A stretch of DNA of 64,000 bases from Thermogladius calderae 1633 (GCF_000264495.1 NC_017954.1:868001-932000), one strand, 5' to 3'; shown: positions 8,663 to 17,536, numbered from the stretch's first letter. Program-made: numbers and translations. Notes: generated from the sequence alone by a model not told the origin.

Positions 8663-9535
8663 GTGCCGCAGATCGACGCTGTGATAGCCGGTGTGAGGGT
8701 CGGCGACAACAGCCCTGTCAGGCTCATGGGCGTCGTCAACGTGTCCCCGGAGTCCTTCTACAAGGGTAGCGTGAAAGCGGATGCGGGGGAGCTCATTAGA
8801 ACCGTCGAGGCGTTCTTGAGGAGCAACACCGACTTCCTGGACATCGGTGGGAGGTCTACGGCGCCCTACCTCAAGACAGACGTGCCACTCGAGGTAGAGC
8901 TGGAGAGAGTCGTCTGGGCTGTGAAACTAGTCAGAGACGTGTTCGGCGACAAGGTCCCGATATCGATCGACACCACCAGGTCTAGGGTCGCAGAGGAGGC
9001 TCTTCGGGCCGGGGCAAACATAGTAAACGACGTCTCGGGATTACGCGAGGACCCTAGAATGGCCGTAGTGGCGAGGGAGTACGGTGCCCCGTTGATCCTC
9101 GTTGCCAGGGTGTCCTCGTATAGGAGCGGCGTCAGCCCGATCGACCAGGTCATCGGGGCGGTTAAAGAGTCCCTATCGAGGGCCGTGGAGAGCGGTGTCG
9201 ACGAGAAGCTCATCGTAGTAGACCCCGGTATAGGGTTCAACAGGTTCCAGGATCTACCGTGGTACGTGTGGGACTCCATGGTCCTAGCCGAGCTAGAGAA
9301 GCTGAGGGGGCTAGGGCGGCCCATCCTGGTCGGCGTGTCTAGGAAGTCGTTCATAGGAGAGATCACGGGCCGTAAAGACCCTGCTGAGAGGCTGTACGGC
9401 AGCCTTGGCGCGACCGCGATCGCCGTCTACAACGGGGCACACATAGTGAGGACCCACGACCCGGCGGAGACACTTGACGTTGTCAAGGTAGCGTCCTTCA
9501 TCAGGCTCTACAAGACCCGGCAGATGTCCTGGTAG
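8663..9535 (+). CDS. folP: Dihydropteroate synthase family protein
   Basis: 290 residues from a GTG start. A TIM-barrel pterin-binding protein with the family landmarks: MGVVNVSPESFYKG near residue 22, LDIGGRSTAP (the sulfa-loop region), ISIDTTRS, AGANIVNDVSGL, VDPGIGFN and VGVSRKSFIG, and a final RTHD motif. Bacterial enzymes condense p-aminobenzoate with a pterin diphosphate; in archaea these homologues are thought to act in making folate-like or methanopterin-like cofactors. No other pterin gene is adjacent, so the exact product in this organism remains open. Confidence 0.85.
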   Translation: MPQIDAVIAGVRVGDNSPVRLMGVVNVSPESFYKGSVKADAGELIRTVEAFLRSNTDFLDIGGRSTAPYLKTDVPLEVELERVVWAVKLVRDVFGDKVPISIDTTRSRVAEEALRAGANIVNDVSGLREDPRMAVVAREYGAPLILVARVSSYRSGVSPIDQVIGAVKESLSRAVESGVDEKLIVVDPGIGFNRFQDLPWYVWDSMVLAELEKLRGLGRPILVGVSRKSFIGEITGRKDPAERLYGSLGATAIAVYNGAHIVRTHDPAETLDVVKVASFIRLYKTRQMSW

Positions 9536-9593
9536 ACATGGACTACCATAGGTGTCGCCCTGTACGCTCCGGCGAGCTAACGGGTTGAGGAGG

Positions 9594-10484
9594 CTACTCG
9601 TCCAGGGAAGTTATTTCGCTTATTATCTCCTTGTACGATGGCGGCTCTCTCCTCGCGGGGACGATCTCGACGTAGACGTACTTGAACCTAGGGTCGACCT
9701 CCTTGACCTTGCTCTCAATGGAGTTGGCCAGCTCCTCTGCTCTCCTCACGTCCATGTTCTCGTCCACCTCTACCTCCAACACGAGAAGGTACTCGTCCTC
9801 GGTCAACATGGCCGCCTTGAAGACGTTCACGTCTTTGACTTCACGGAGGGAGAGGACGCTGTTGAGCACTTTAACCAGTACGCCTTTCGGTGGCGCGTGA
9901 CCGGTCAACACCCTGTAGAACCTGTAACCGATGGAGAAGGATATCGCGACTACGACTCCTGTTATTATTACGCTACCTACCACGTCCACAAGGCTCGATC
10001 CCGTGTACAGTGCTATAAAGGAGATAATCCCCACGAGAGTATCGGCCAACGAGTCCACCATCGTGCCCTTGGCCACCGGGTCTGTGTTCTCCCTCGTCAA
10101 GTAGTAGGCACTGTAGAATAGGGGCACGGTGTTTAGGACTGTCGAGACTAGGACTGCGTGTAGCGAGATGGGTGTAGAGTACACATCAGGCATCCTGCCG
10201 AGAGCCGAGACAACCCTGTTCACCGCAAACCCGAGGATCGAGCCCGAGAATATCATCAAAGCAATGAGGCTAGTCGCGTAAGACCTCCTCTCGACCCCGA
10301 ACGGGTACTCGAGGCTTCTACGCACCCTCCTCAGCCCGACCATCATTGCTATGAGCCCAATAGTGTCCGTCAACTCGTTCAGCGCGCCTATTTGCACGCT
10401 GATTGAGCTCGAGAAGAACAGGCTTACTACGAACAGTACGGTCGAGACCGAGTTGAGGACGATACTCAGCTCGACCGGATTCAA
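9594..10484 (-). CDS. Cation diffusion facilitator transporter with Mn-type (NxxxD/DxxxD) metal site
   Basis: 296 residues: six hydrophobic segments over residues 5-185 and a cytoplasmic alpha/beta domain over 195-285, as in CDF metal exporters. The metal-site residues are Asn36-x3-Asp40 in the second membrane segment and Asp144-x3-Asp148 in the fifth, instead of the HxxxD pairs of zinc exporters. N/D-type sites are known from the manganese branch of the family, so manganese (or iron) efflux is the inference. The YPFGVERRSY segment after the second membrane helix is a family landmark. It stands alone, convergent with the dihydropteroate synthase gene. Confidence 0.8.
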   Translation of the reverse strand: MNPVELSIVLNSVSTVLFVVSLFFSSSISVQIGALNELTDTIGLIAMMVGLRRVRRSLEYPFGVERRSYATSLIALMIFSGSILGFAVNRVVSALGRMPDVYSTPISLHAVLVSTVLNTVPLFYSAYYLTRENTDPVAKGTMVDSLADTLVGIISFIALYTGSSLVDVVGSVIITGVVVAISFSIGYRFYRVLTGHAPPKGVLVKVLNSVLSLREVKDVNVFKAAMLTEDEYLLVLEVEVDENMDVRRAEELANSIESKVKEVDPRFKYVYVEIVPARREPPSYKEIISEITSLDE

Positions 10485-10537
10485 ACTAGGATATCCACCT
10501 GAATTAATATATGGGGTGAGATTTGTCCCTTATAAAA

Positions 10538-12046
10538 CTAGTGGCTAAGGTACTTCTCTCTCAAGTACTTGAGGAGGTACTCTACGTTGTACTCGCCGCC
10601 AAGCGCTCTCTTTAGGAGCTCCTTCGGCGGGTAGGTGCTCCCGAACCTGTGTACCCTGTTCTTCTGCCACTCCTTGATAGCGCTGAAATCGCCCTTCGCC
10701 ACCTTCTCTCTCAGGCCGACTTCTCTCTCCATGGCGTACATCATCTGCGCGGCTACGATGTTCCCGAGAGTATATGTTGGGAAGTACCCTATAGAGCCCA
10801 TGCTCCAGTGGATGTCCTGGAGAACACCCTCGCTGTGCCTACCCGGCCTGACGCCGAGTAGCTCTTCCATGTAGTTGTTCCAGAGCTCTGGGAGGTCTCC
10901 CACCTTTACCTCACCCGTCAACATGAGTTTCTCGAGCCTCGCTCTCAACGCTATGTGTAGGTTGTACGTGACCTCGTCGGCCTCTGTCCTGATGAGGCTC
11001 GGCCTCACGACGTTGAAGTACAAGTAGACGTCCTCGGGGGTGTACTTCTCTATGAACGGGAGGTGCTTCTTCAGCACGGGGTAGACGAGCTGGACGAACT
11101 CCCGGCTACGCCCCACGATGTTCTCCCAGAACCTGCTCTGCCCTTCGTGTACGCCTAGGCTAACCCCCGTGGCGATCGGGGTGTACTTGAGGGCGGGGTC
11201 TATCTGTAGCTCGTAGGTCGCGTGCCCGAACTCGTGGACTGTGGATAGCAGCGACCTCTTGAAGTCGAACCCCTCGTACCTAGTGGTTATCCTGACGTCG
11301 TCCAGCCCTATCTCGATCGTAAACGGGTGGGCCGACACGTCGAGCCGGGCCCTCTCGCCTAGAGGGTAACCCAGTAGCTTCAACACCTCGCTGTTCACAG
11401 CCTCCATCCACGCCCTCTCGTACTTCACGTCCTCCAACGGGTGCTTCCTGGGGTACCTGCCCTCCGCCTCGACCTTTTCGAGTATGCTCTTGAGCTCCGA
11501 GGTAAGGGGTGTCAAGATGTTGTCGACGTCCCTTGTTGTCAACCCCTCCTCGTACAAGTCTAGTAGCGCGTCGTAGGGGTGGTCTTTCCATCCTAGGCAG
11601 TCTGCCTTCTCCCTGGTCAGCTTCACGATCTTCTCCAGGTACGGCTTGAACTTGTTGAAGTCGTCGGTCTCCTTGGCCGCCCTCCAGGCGTGCATGGCCT
11701 CCTGCGTCGTCTTCTCCAGTTCGGCCAACAGCCGCGGGGGTATGGCCCTCATGATCCTTATCTCCCTCGACAGAACCCTCACGACGCCCCTCTCGTAGTC
11801 GTTGAGGTTCTCGACCTTCTCGGCTTTCTCGACTAGTTGCGTGAACTCGGGGCTGAGAATGAGTTTCTGGGCTAGGAGGCTCAACTCGGCTCTAGCGACA
11901 GCCCTCTCCTCCACCCCTCCCCTAGGCATGTAGGTCTCGCTGTCCCACGAGAGGAGGGCCTGGGCGTGCCCTATTGCCCATATCGCCCTGTACTTCTCGA
12001 GGATCTCCTTCACGACCTCGTTTTCGAAAACCAAAGAGTCCACCAT
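10538..12046 (-). CDS. Thermostable carboxypeptidase, M32 (Taq) family
   Basis: 502 residues, the family length. The zinc motif HEFGH is at residues 271-275 and the third ligand glutamate lies in GVHEGQSRFWEN near residue 301; the flanking DVSAHPF motif (about 236-242) is also typical. M32 enzymes are cytoplasmic, metal-dependent carboxypeptidases that remove C-terminal residues with broad specificity and probably finish peptide breakdown in a peptide-using heterotroph. It is a single gene with an AT-rich upstream region shared with the divergent nucleotidyltransferase gene. Confidence 0.93.
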   Translation of the reverse strand: MVDSLVFENEVVKEILEKYRAIWAIGHAQALLSWDSETYMPRGGVEERAVARAELSLLAQKLILSPEFTQLVEKAEKVENLNDYERGVVRVLSREIRIMRAIPPRLLAELEKTTQEAMHAWRAAKETDDFNKFKPYLEKIVKLTREKADCLGWKDHPYDALLDLYEEGLTTRDVDNILTPLTSELKSILEKVEAEGRYPRKHPLEDVKYERAWMEAVNSEVLKLLGYPLGERARLDVSAHPFTIEIGLDDVRITTRYEGFDFKRSLLSTVHEFGHATYELQIDPALKYTPIATGVSLGVHEGQSRFWENIVGRSREFVQLVYPVLKKHLPFIEKYTPEDVYLYFNVVRPSLIRTEADEVTYNLHIALRARLEKLMLTGEVKVGDLPELWNNYMEELLGVRPGRHSEGVLQDIHWSMGSIGYFPTYTLGNIVAAQMMYAMEREVGLREKVAKGDFSAIKEWQKNRVHRFGSTYPPKELLKRALGGEYNVEYLLKYLREKYLSH

Positions 12047-12115
12047 TCATTTTGTAACTTGGGCGACAATTTAAAATTCACCGTTGGCCAAATAATAGAG
12101 TAGGTCGCGCACTCG

Positions 12116-13237
12116 ATGAGACCACCGGTTGTCATCCTCGCGGGAGGTCTGGGCACACGGCTAAGGCCCTTAACAGAGGTCCTCCCCAAACCCATGGTAC
12201 CGCTTGGCGGGAAACCGCTTATAGCCCACCTCGTTGAGAGGTTTCGGGAGACCGGGTTTCACAGGGTCTACATCGCCGCGAACTACAAGGGAGCCCTGAT
12301 TAAGGAGTACGTCGAGACGACGGGGATGCCCGCCGAGGTCAGGATACTCGACTCAAAGGACACTATAGACGGGGTGAGGCTCATAGCCGAGGAGCTGGGA
12401 GACGAGGTCGTCGTCTCCATGGGAGACTTGGTGACGAGCATCGACGTAGGCGACCAGTACAAACTCCACCGCGAGACCGGCGCGGACGCGACCATATCCC
12501 TGACCAGCGTTGACAACCCGCTGCAGTACGGGCTCGTGATGGTGGACGAGAGTAAGAGGATACTCCTATTCACCGAGAAGCCTGTAAGCCTCGAGGTCTA
12601 CCTACTCAGCCTCGCCTTCTACAAGACGAAAGGTGTGAGCACCTACAGCAACCTTGTAAACGCGGGTATCTACGTGCTAGGCGAGAATGCTATGAAGCTG
12701 ATAACGGCCAACAAGTCCCTACTAGACTTCGGGAGACACTTGTTCCCACTCATGGTCGAGGAGGGCTACAGGTGCTATGGGTACGTGGTTCCTACAGGGG
12801 TCTACTGGGAGGACATAGGGACGATAGAGAAGTACAAGAGGGCGATGTGGGACATGATCAGCGGGAACGTCCCCGGCTTCAAGCTGAACGGCGAGACGGT
12901 GTCCAGCGGAGTGCACATACACAAGACCGCCGACGTCAGGGGCGAAATACTACCGCCGGTTTACATAGGCGAAGGTGTAGTCGTAGAGGAGGGGGCAGTG
13001 GTAGGCCCATACGTGAGCTTGGAGGGGGGTAACTTCGTCGGGCGGGGTAGCCGCGTGGAGAACTCCATTCTATGGCAGAGAGTCGCCGTCGGCCGCAACA
13101 CGTACGTCAGAGAGTCTATATTGTTGAACGACTCAGTTTTAAGTGATGGTGTGAAGGTTGTCGATTCTGTCATCGGCTCGGGTAACAAGGTCGTCGAGGA
13201 CGTTTTCTCGAAAGTCCTACCCAACAAGGTGGTCTAG
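12116..13237 (+). CDS. Sugar-phosphate nucleotidyltransferase with left-handed beta-helix
   Basis: 373 residues. The N-terminal Rossmann-like domain has the nucleotidyltransferase signature GGLGTRLRPLT (residues 10-20) and Lys26 in LPKPMVPLGGKPL, a metal-site MGD at about 101-103 and the WEDIGT motif near 228. Residues from about 255 form hexapeptide beta-helix turns. The architecture fits mannose-1-phosphate guanylyltransferase and related NDP-sugar pyrophosphorylases that activate sugars for glycan synthesis. The stop codon is followed with no gap by the start of a phosphohexomutase-like gene, so the two proteins are made together. Confidence 0.85.
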   Translation: MRPPVVILAGGLGTRLRPLTEVLPKPMVPLGGKPLIAHLVERFRETGFHRVYIAANYKGALIKEYVETTGMPAEVRILDSKDTIDGVRLIAEELGDEVVVSMGDLVTSIDVGDQYKLHRETGADATISLTSVDNPLQYGLVMVDESKRILLFTEKPVSLEVYLLSLAFYKTKGVSTYSNLVNAGIYVLGENAMKLITANKSLLDFGRHLFPLMVEEGYRCYGYVVPTGVYWEDIGTIEKYKRAMWDMISGNVPGFKLNGETVSSGVHIHKTADVRGEILPPVYIGEGVVVEEGAVVGPYVSLEGGNFVGRGSRVENSILWQRVAVGRNTYVRESILLNDSVLSDGVKVVDSVIGSGNKVVEDVFSKVLPNKVV

Positions 13238-14467
13238 GTGCCCCAGTTCTACGACAACAGGATTATAGGCGTCCCGAACAGGGACTTCACCCCGGACGAG
13301 GCTGCGAGGCTGGGGGAGCAGTTCGGCTCCGCACTGGGCAAGGGATCCGTGGTCGTTAGTGGAAGAGACTACAACCCGGCCTCCAGGATGTTGAAGAGGG
13401 CCTTCACCTCCGGGCTCATGAGCGTGGGAGTAGAGGTAATGGACTTCCACGAGTCGCTCAGCGGGGAGATCTCTTTCAGCATAAAGAGGTTCGGGGCTAA
13501 GGGTGGCTTCCTGTTCACGACATCGCACTCCGTGAAAGACTCCATCATGTTAAAGCTGTTCAGGTCCCCCGGCTACGAAATACTCGCGAGTAGGCTGAGC
13601 ATTGGGGAGTCGGAGGTCAAGAGGGTTGGGCTAGGCGAGATAGGCTGGGTCATGTACTCGGAGTACATTCACAAGCTCTACGTGTCGGCCCTCCTCAGCT
13701 TCGTTAAGGTCGATGAGATCATTACGAGAGGGTTCAGGGTCGTAGTCCACACCGCGTACTCACCCGCCGACACTATAGTGCCCGATGTGTTGAAGGCGCT
13801 GGAAGTTGACTACGTCCTCCTACACAACGTCAAGGCCAAGGCTTACGAGTCGATGTACCCGTTCACTAAAGAGCTCGAGAGGGTTGCTGACATTGTCAGA
13901 GCCACGGAGGCCGAGATAGGCGTTGTAGTGAACAACGACGCCTCCTCGCTCGTAGTCCTGGACGAGAAGGGTAGGATACTGCTTCCAGAGGAGCTGATGT
14001 TACTGATAACGCTCAACGCTCCCAGGGGCTCGCAAATCGTAGCAGAGGCTAGAGTGCCGGGCGTCTTCAAAGAGCTCCTCGCCTCGAGAGAAGTGCTGGT
14101 GGCGGAGGTCGGTAGTGAGGAGAATTTGATAGACGCGATGTACAAGACGAGGCCTTTTATAGCGCTCAGGCACACGGGTCACTTCGCCGTCCCCCTCTTT
14201 AGCCTGGGCTACGACGCCCTCATAACACTCGTTAAACTCCTCGAGTCTCTCGCCTTCGCGAAAATGAGGCCATCGGCTCTAGTAGACAAGTACAGGTCGA
14301 GGGCCTATGTAGAGGTAGGCAGGGTGAAGGCGGAGGAGGTCGGGGCAGCGAAAAAGGGGCTTATGCCTACGATATACGGTTTCTCGGAGTACACGCGGGA
14401 GGGCCTACGTTACCTGGTTTTCAACCCAGACGACCAGACGTACTCGCTCCTGGAGCCCAGACTATAG
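13238..14467 (+). CDS. Phosphohexomutase homologue with degenerate active site
   Basis: 409 residues from a GTG directly after the preceding stop; the family usually has about 450. The fold landmarks align, but the catalytic loops do not. The phosphoserine loop TASHNP is TTSHSV (Ser96 kept). The metal loop DGDxDR is NNDASS (232-237): only one of three aspartates remains and the arginine is lost. The sugar loop GEESGH is LRHTGH (310-315), and I see no C-terminal phosphate-binding loop before the end. So mutase activity is doubtful. Because it is fused in expression to a nucleotidyltransferase, a regulatory or scaffolding partner of that enzyme, or a mutase of altered chemistry, is more likely. 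Confidence 0.75.
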   Translation: MPQFYDNRIIGVPNRDFTPDEAARLGEQFGSALGKGSVVVSGRDYNPASRMLKRAFTSGLMSVGVEVMDFHESLSGEISFSIKRFGAKGGFLFTTSHSVKDSIMLKLFRSPGYEILASRLSIGESEVKRVGLGEIGWVMYSEYIHKLYVSALLSFVKVDEIITRGFRVVVHTAYSPADTIVPDVLKALEVDYVLLHNVKAKAYESMYPFTKELERVADIVRATEAEIGVVVNNDASSLVVLDEKGRILLPEELMLLITLNAPRGSQIVAEARVPGVFKELLASREVLVAEVGSEENLIDAMYKTRPFIALRHTGHFAVPLFSLGYDALITLVKLLESLAFAKMRPSALVDKYRSRAYVEVGRVKAEEVGAAKKGLMPTIYGFSEYTREGLRYLVFNPDDQTYSLLEPRL

Positions 14468-14471
14468 GGTC

Positions 14472-14512
14472 ACATATAAACCGGGTTTTCATCATACCGA
14501 TAACTTGGTTCT
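14472..14512 (+). promoter_or_regulatory. Promoter and bipartite operator before the ECF ATPase-T operon
   Basis: TATA box ATATAAA at 14474-14480 overlaps the left half-site TAAACCGGGT (14477-14486). The right half-site ACTTGGTTCT (14503-14512) starts exactly 26 bases later, leaving a 16-base spacer. The same arrangement, with perfect symmetry, occurs at 22671-22710 before the S-component gene. Relative to that site the left half matches 8 of 10 and the right half 7 of 10 positions. The overlap with the TATA box fits repression. Confidence 0.5.
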
Positions 14513-14522
14513 AGGCGGTCTT

Positions 14523-15890
14523 ATGCTGAGAGTAGAGGGCCTCACAGCAAGTTACGGTATCGATGGTAACCCGGTGATCAAGAGCGCGGGAATAGAGCTG
14601 GGAGACGGGGAGGTCGCCCTGGTCACCGGCCCCTCTGGCTCGGGCAAGACGACGCTAGTACTCGCGATCACCGGCGTGTTAAAGCACCTCCTCAACGGCC
14701 ACGTTTCGGGCAGGGTCTCGCTAGACGGAGTTAACCCGCTGGACCCGCACGGCTTCCGGAGAGTCCCCTTGGTGACCGGCGTGGTGTTGCAGGACCCCGA
14801 CAGGCAGATCGCGATGCCCACACCGCTCGACGAGCTCGTCTTCACACTCGAGAACGTGGGTTACGAGACCACGGTGGCGGTCGAGAAGAGTAGGAAGGTG
14901 CTGGAGTTCTTCGGCCTCGGCGCGAAGGCAAACGAGCACGTCGAAAACCTCTCACTCGGCGAGAAGAGGAGGCTAACGATCGCCTCGGCGGTTGTGCACG
15001 ACCCGGGCCTCTTGATACTCGACGAGCCCACCGCCAGCCTAGACCCGTGGGGGGTCAAGAGCGTGGTGGACTTCGTCGAAAAGGCTAGGAGGATGGGGCT
15101 CTCAGTCCTTCTAGTCGAGCACAAACCCCTGTTTTTCCGGGACTTGACCGACAAGGTCTACAGAATTGAGAAGGGCGTGTTGGTGGACTCCCAACCGCCT
15201 TCAACAGGCCTACCTGAACAGCGGCCAGCGGGAAGCAGGGAGGGCGGTGAACTAGTCCTCGAGGCTGAAGACCTGGTCGTCGGATACGGTGAGCCCGTAC
15301 TGAGAACGGACAGTATCAGTGTGGGCAGGGGAGAGGTGGTCGTGGTCGCTGGCCCGAACGGGTCGGGTAAAACCACGTTGCTGAAGACCATAGCCGGGTT
15401 CCTCAAGCCTATCTCCTACAAGAAGATAAAGGTTAAGAGGGCCTTCTACGTTCCCCAGCACCCCGACTTCACGTTCATACACAGGACTGTCGAGGGCGAG
15501 CTGAGGGACGCGGCGAGGTCCGTGGCATTCGGTGAGCTCGCCTCCATGTACCCGTGGTTCGACCAGGTCAGACGCAGGAACCCGTTCACCCTGAGCCACG
15601 GTCAGCGGAGGTGGCTCGCCAACCTCGTCGCCTACGGGTACTCCAGGGACTTGATTCTCCTGGACGAGCCCAGTACAGGCCTAGACGACGTGATGTTCGG
15701 CGAGCTTGCGAGGGCTGTGAGGGCGCTGGCCGAGAGGGGTGCTGGGCTACTGGTCTCGACTCACGACCCGAGGCTACTCCTGGAGCTGGCCGACAGGGCG
15801 TACTTCGTGGATGGGGGGCGTTTGAGAGAGGTCGACCCGGTCTGGCTCGGGCTGGAAATGCTGAGGGCGGCGGGTGTGAGGCTTGGCTAG
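14523..15890 (+). CDS. ykoD: ECF transporter energising ATPase, two fused nucleotide-binding domains (YkoD type)
   Basis: 455 residues from the ATG at 14523. The TTG at 14505 is also in frame but would begin inside the operator, so the ATG is preferred. Two ABC ATPase domains follow each other. Domain 1 has Walker A GPSGSGKTT, signature LSLGEKRR and Walker B LLILDEPTASLD. Domain 2 has GPNGSGKTT, signature LSHGQRRW and LILLDEPSTGLD. Fused double ATPases of this length serve ECF vitamin transporters, among them YkoD. The next gene, the T subunit, overlaps its end by 8 bases, and a YkoE-type S component lies at 22734, so thiamine or its hydroxymethylpyrimidine precursor is the probable substrate. 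Confidence 0.85.
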   Translation: MLRVEGLTASYGIDGNPVIKSAGIELGDGEVALVTGPSGSGKTTLVLAITGVLKHLLNGHVSGRVSLDGVNPLDPHGFRRVPLVTGVVLQDPDRQIAMPTPLDELVFTLENVGYETTVAVEKSRKVLEFFGLGAKANEHVENLSLGEKRRLTIASAVVHDPGLLILDEPTASLDPWGVKSVVDFVEKARRMGLSVLLVEHKPLFFRDLTDKVYRIEKGVLVDSQPPSTGLPEQRPAGSREGGELVLEAEDLVVGYGEPVLRTDSISVGRGEVVVVAGPNGSGKTTLLKTIAGFLKPISYKKIKVKRAFYVPQHPDFTFIHRTVEGELRDAARSVAFGELASMYPWFDQVRRRNPFTLSHGQRRWLANLVAYGYSRDLILLDEPSTGLDDVMFGELARAVRALAERGAGLLVSTHDPRLLLELADRAYFVDGGRLREVDPVWLGLEMLRAAGVRLG

Positions 15891-16521
15891 GCCTTCTGCA
15901 TCCCTCGGCTTCCTGATAGCCCTCGGGCTGTCTCTTGCGGCCTTCGTTCTCGAGAACGAGGCCGTCCTGCTCGCCCTGTCACTGGCCTGTTTAGCCGCCT
16001 CGTTTAAGAGGCTGAGGAGGGTCTACTGGGTTTACGCCCTGTACGCTGTCGGGTTGACCGGCGTGTTCGTGAACGCGGTCTTGTTCAACAACACGGGGAG
16101 CACTGTATTCCACCTCCTCGGCTACCCGGTGAGGAGCGGCGCAGTAGAGGGCTTCGTGAGGGTGTCGCTCAGGCTCCTCCTCATAGCAGCCGCCGGCTCC
16201 TGGTTCATCACTAGCTACACGCCGGTCGAGGTGGCGAGGGGGCTCGAGAGGGAGCTGGGAGTCCCCAAAGGGGTCGCATACGCGGTAGCCTACGCTTTCA
16301 GGCTCATGCCCCTCGTTGCGAGGGACTACAGAGAGGTCGAGTTCGTGAGGAAGGAGAGGGGGAAGAGGGCCGTCCCGGTCACCCCCGGTGACCTGGCAAG
16401 CATAATAACCCCACTCCTGCGAATAGGCTACGAGAGGGCGTTGTGGACGGGTATCTCAATGGAGTTACGGGGCTTCAGTCTGAGGAGGGTCAAGCGGGAG
16501 TTCAGGCTCCTATACCGCTGA
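15883..16521 (+). CDS. ykoC: ECF transporter transmembrane coupling subunit (EcfT/YkoC type)
   Basis: 212 residues from a TTG that overlaps the ATPase gene by 8 bases. Five or so hydrophobic segments fill residues 5-115 and 180-200, and the C-terminal cytoplasmic region holds the two coupling helices with their arginine-glycine motifs (VRKERGKRA near 150 and MELRGFSLRR near 195) that grip the ATPases. It links the ATPase pair to the substrate-binding S component. With the YkoD-like ATPase next to it and YkoE encoded 6 kb away, it completes a YkoEDC-type transporter. Confidence 0.82.
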   Translation: MARPSASLGFLIALGLSLAAFVLENEAVLLALSLACLAASFKRLRRVYWVYALYAVGLTGVFVNAVLFNNTGSTVFHLLGYPVRSGAVEGFVRVSLRLLLIAAAGSWFITSYTPVEVARGLERELGVPKGVAYAVAYAFRLMPLVARDYREVEFVRKERGKRAVPVTPGDLASIITPLLRIGYERALWTGISMELRGFSLRRVKREFRLLYR

Positions 16522-16580
16522 GAGCGTCGAGACCGAGTGGAGATCTTCAGTGGGTTCTTCTCACCGGTTTAAGACCTAAC

Positions 16581-16709
16581 ATGAGCCGCGTGGAGTCTAT
16601 GGAGGTGATCAAGGCGGTGAGTAAGCTAGGGGAGCCCGTTCTAGCGACCCTGATAATCGAGGAGAAGATAAAACGCGCTAGAGGTCTCTTACAGGGTCTA
16701 TATCCTTAA
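16581..16709 (+). CDS. Possible 42-residue protein of unknown function
   Basis: An ATG-initiated frame in the 227 bases between ykoC and the IS607 remnant. The product is amphipathic and helical, without motifs I recognise. Codon choice (AGG, ATA, GAG) resembles the chromosomal genes, but there is no clear Shine-Dalgarno and no well-placed TATA box, so it may not be expressed. The rest of this gap shows nothing else. Confidence 0.25.
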   Translation: MSRVESMEVIKAVSKLGEPVLATLIIEEKIKRARGLLQGLYP

Positions 16710-16748
16710 CGAGGGCTGCTTCGTAATTAGTGGTGAGACGTAGAGTTT

Positions 16749-17066
16749 ATGAGCTCTGGTTTATTTGTTTTTATCGACGCCCTCGTGTCTGAGAGGTTGC
16801 TGAGGCCTAAGGAGGCTTGTCAGAGTTTAGGTATAAGCCACTCTACTCTCTCAAGGTGGGTTAGAGAGGTTAAGATCAAGGATGTTAGGACTGCTGGTGA
16901 CAGGTACAGGATTCCGGAGAGCGAGGTTCGGTAGATCGTCGAAGGTATTCCAGCAGGAGAAGTCAGGGCCGCTGTCTATGCCCGGGTGAACTCCAGCGAC
17001 CAGAAGAGCGACCTTGAGAGGCAGGTACAGCACATACACAAGCACGCTTGTGGTGAAATGTCCTAA
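16749..17066 (+). pseudogene. tnpA: IS607-family tnpA (serine recombinase) remnant
   Basis: The first part encodes the MerR-like helix-turn-helix of IS607 TnpA (RLLRPKEACQSLGISHSTLSRWVRE..YRIPESEVR), ended by an in-frame TAG at 16932-16934. Past that stop the same frame resumes with IVEGIPAGEVRAAVYARVNSSDQKSDLERQ, the start of the serine recombinase domain, and ends at TAA 17064. In active enzymes the block reads YARVSS, with the nucleophilic serine where this copy has Asn. About half the usual 190-210 residues are missing at the 3' side. Nonsense mutation, lost catalytic serine and truncation together show a dead element. No tnpB follows. Confidence 0.82.
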
Positions 17067-17167
17067 GGGGTTGGGAACTGTTCTAGGTGATGATAGAAGT
17101 GAAGGTTATGAGTTGTTGCAAAACACTCGAGAAGCATGATTCGACCAGCAACAGTTTTAGTGGGGGG

Positions 17168-17536
17168 CTATAGGAGATATAGCTCCACCTTCTCCAGCCT
17201 TCCAGTTTTTGGATCCACTCTAAACCCCAGCCTCTCGAGAGCTGTTACACCTAGTAAAGCATCTATGTTTGTAGGTAGTTTGAGATCTGGCCACACCTCA
17301 ATATCCCCGTGAGTCACAGAGTCTTCCACCCTTATCTCCCCACCACCATACTTAACCTTGATTATTCCACCATTTGGAAGCTTCCTAAACCTTTCATACT
17401 TATACTCTATACCCAGCCCCTGAACCTTCTCCGGAGTGGTAATGATATCCCCATAGAAACCTGTGTCAACTAAAGCCCTTAGCCTAGCTCCACCCCTAGG
17501 CCCATACACTTCAACATCAACAACAACCGAACCCAT
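17168..17536 (-). CDS. Retropepsin-like (clan AA) aspartic protease domain protein
   Basis: 122 residues, a single-domain retroviral-type aspartic protease fold. The active-site motif is LVDTGFYG (Asp24-Thr25-Gly26), preceded by a strand VVVDVEV, and the C-terminal part has the family pattern LLGVTALERLGFRVDP. Prokaryotic members are thought to act as homodimers; physiological substrates are mostly unknown. Codon use is AT-richer than in the flanking chromosomal genes, in line with the island it sits in. The gene appears intact. Confidence 0.7.
   Translation of the reverse strand: MGSVVVDVEVYGPRGGARLRALVDTGFYGDIITTPEKVQGLGIEYKYERFRKLPNGGIIKVKYGGGEIRVEDSVTHGDIEVWPDLKLPTNIDALLGVTALERLGFRVDPKTGRLEKVELYLL

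Noticed and set aside
16563-16572. ACCGGTTTAA as a third copy of the ECF operator half-site
   Set aside because: No matching left arm lies 26 bases upstream, so it is a lone chance match.
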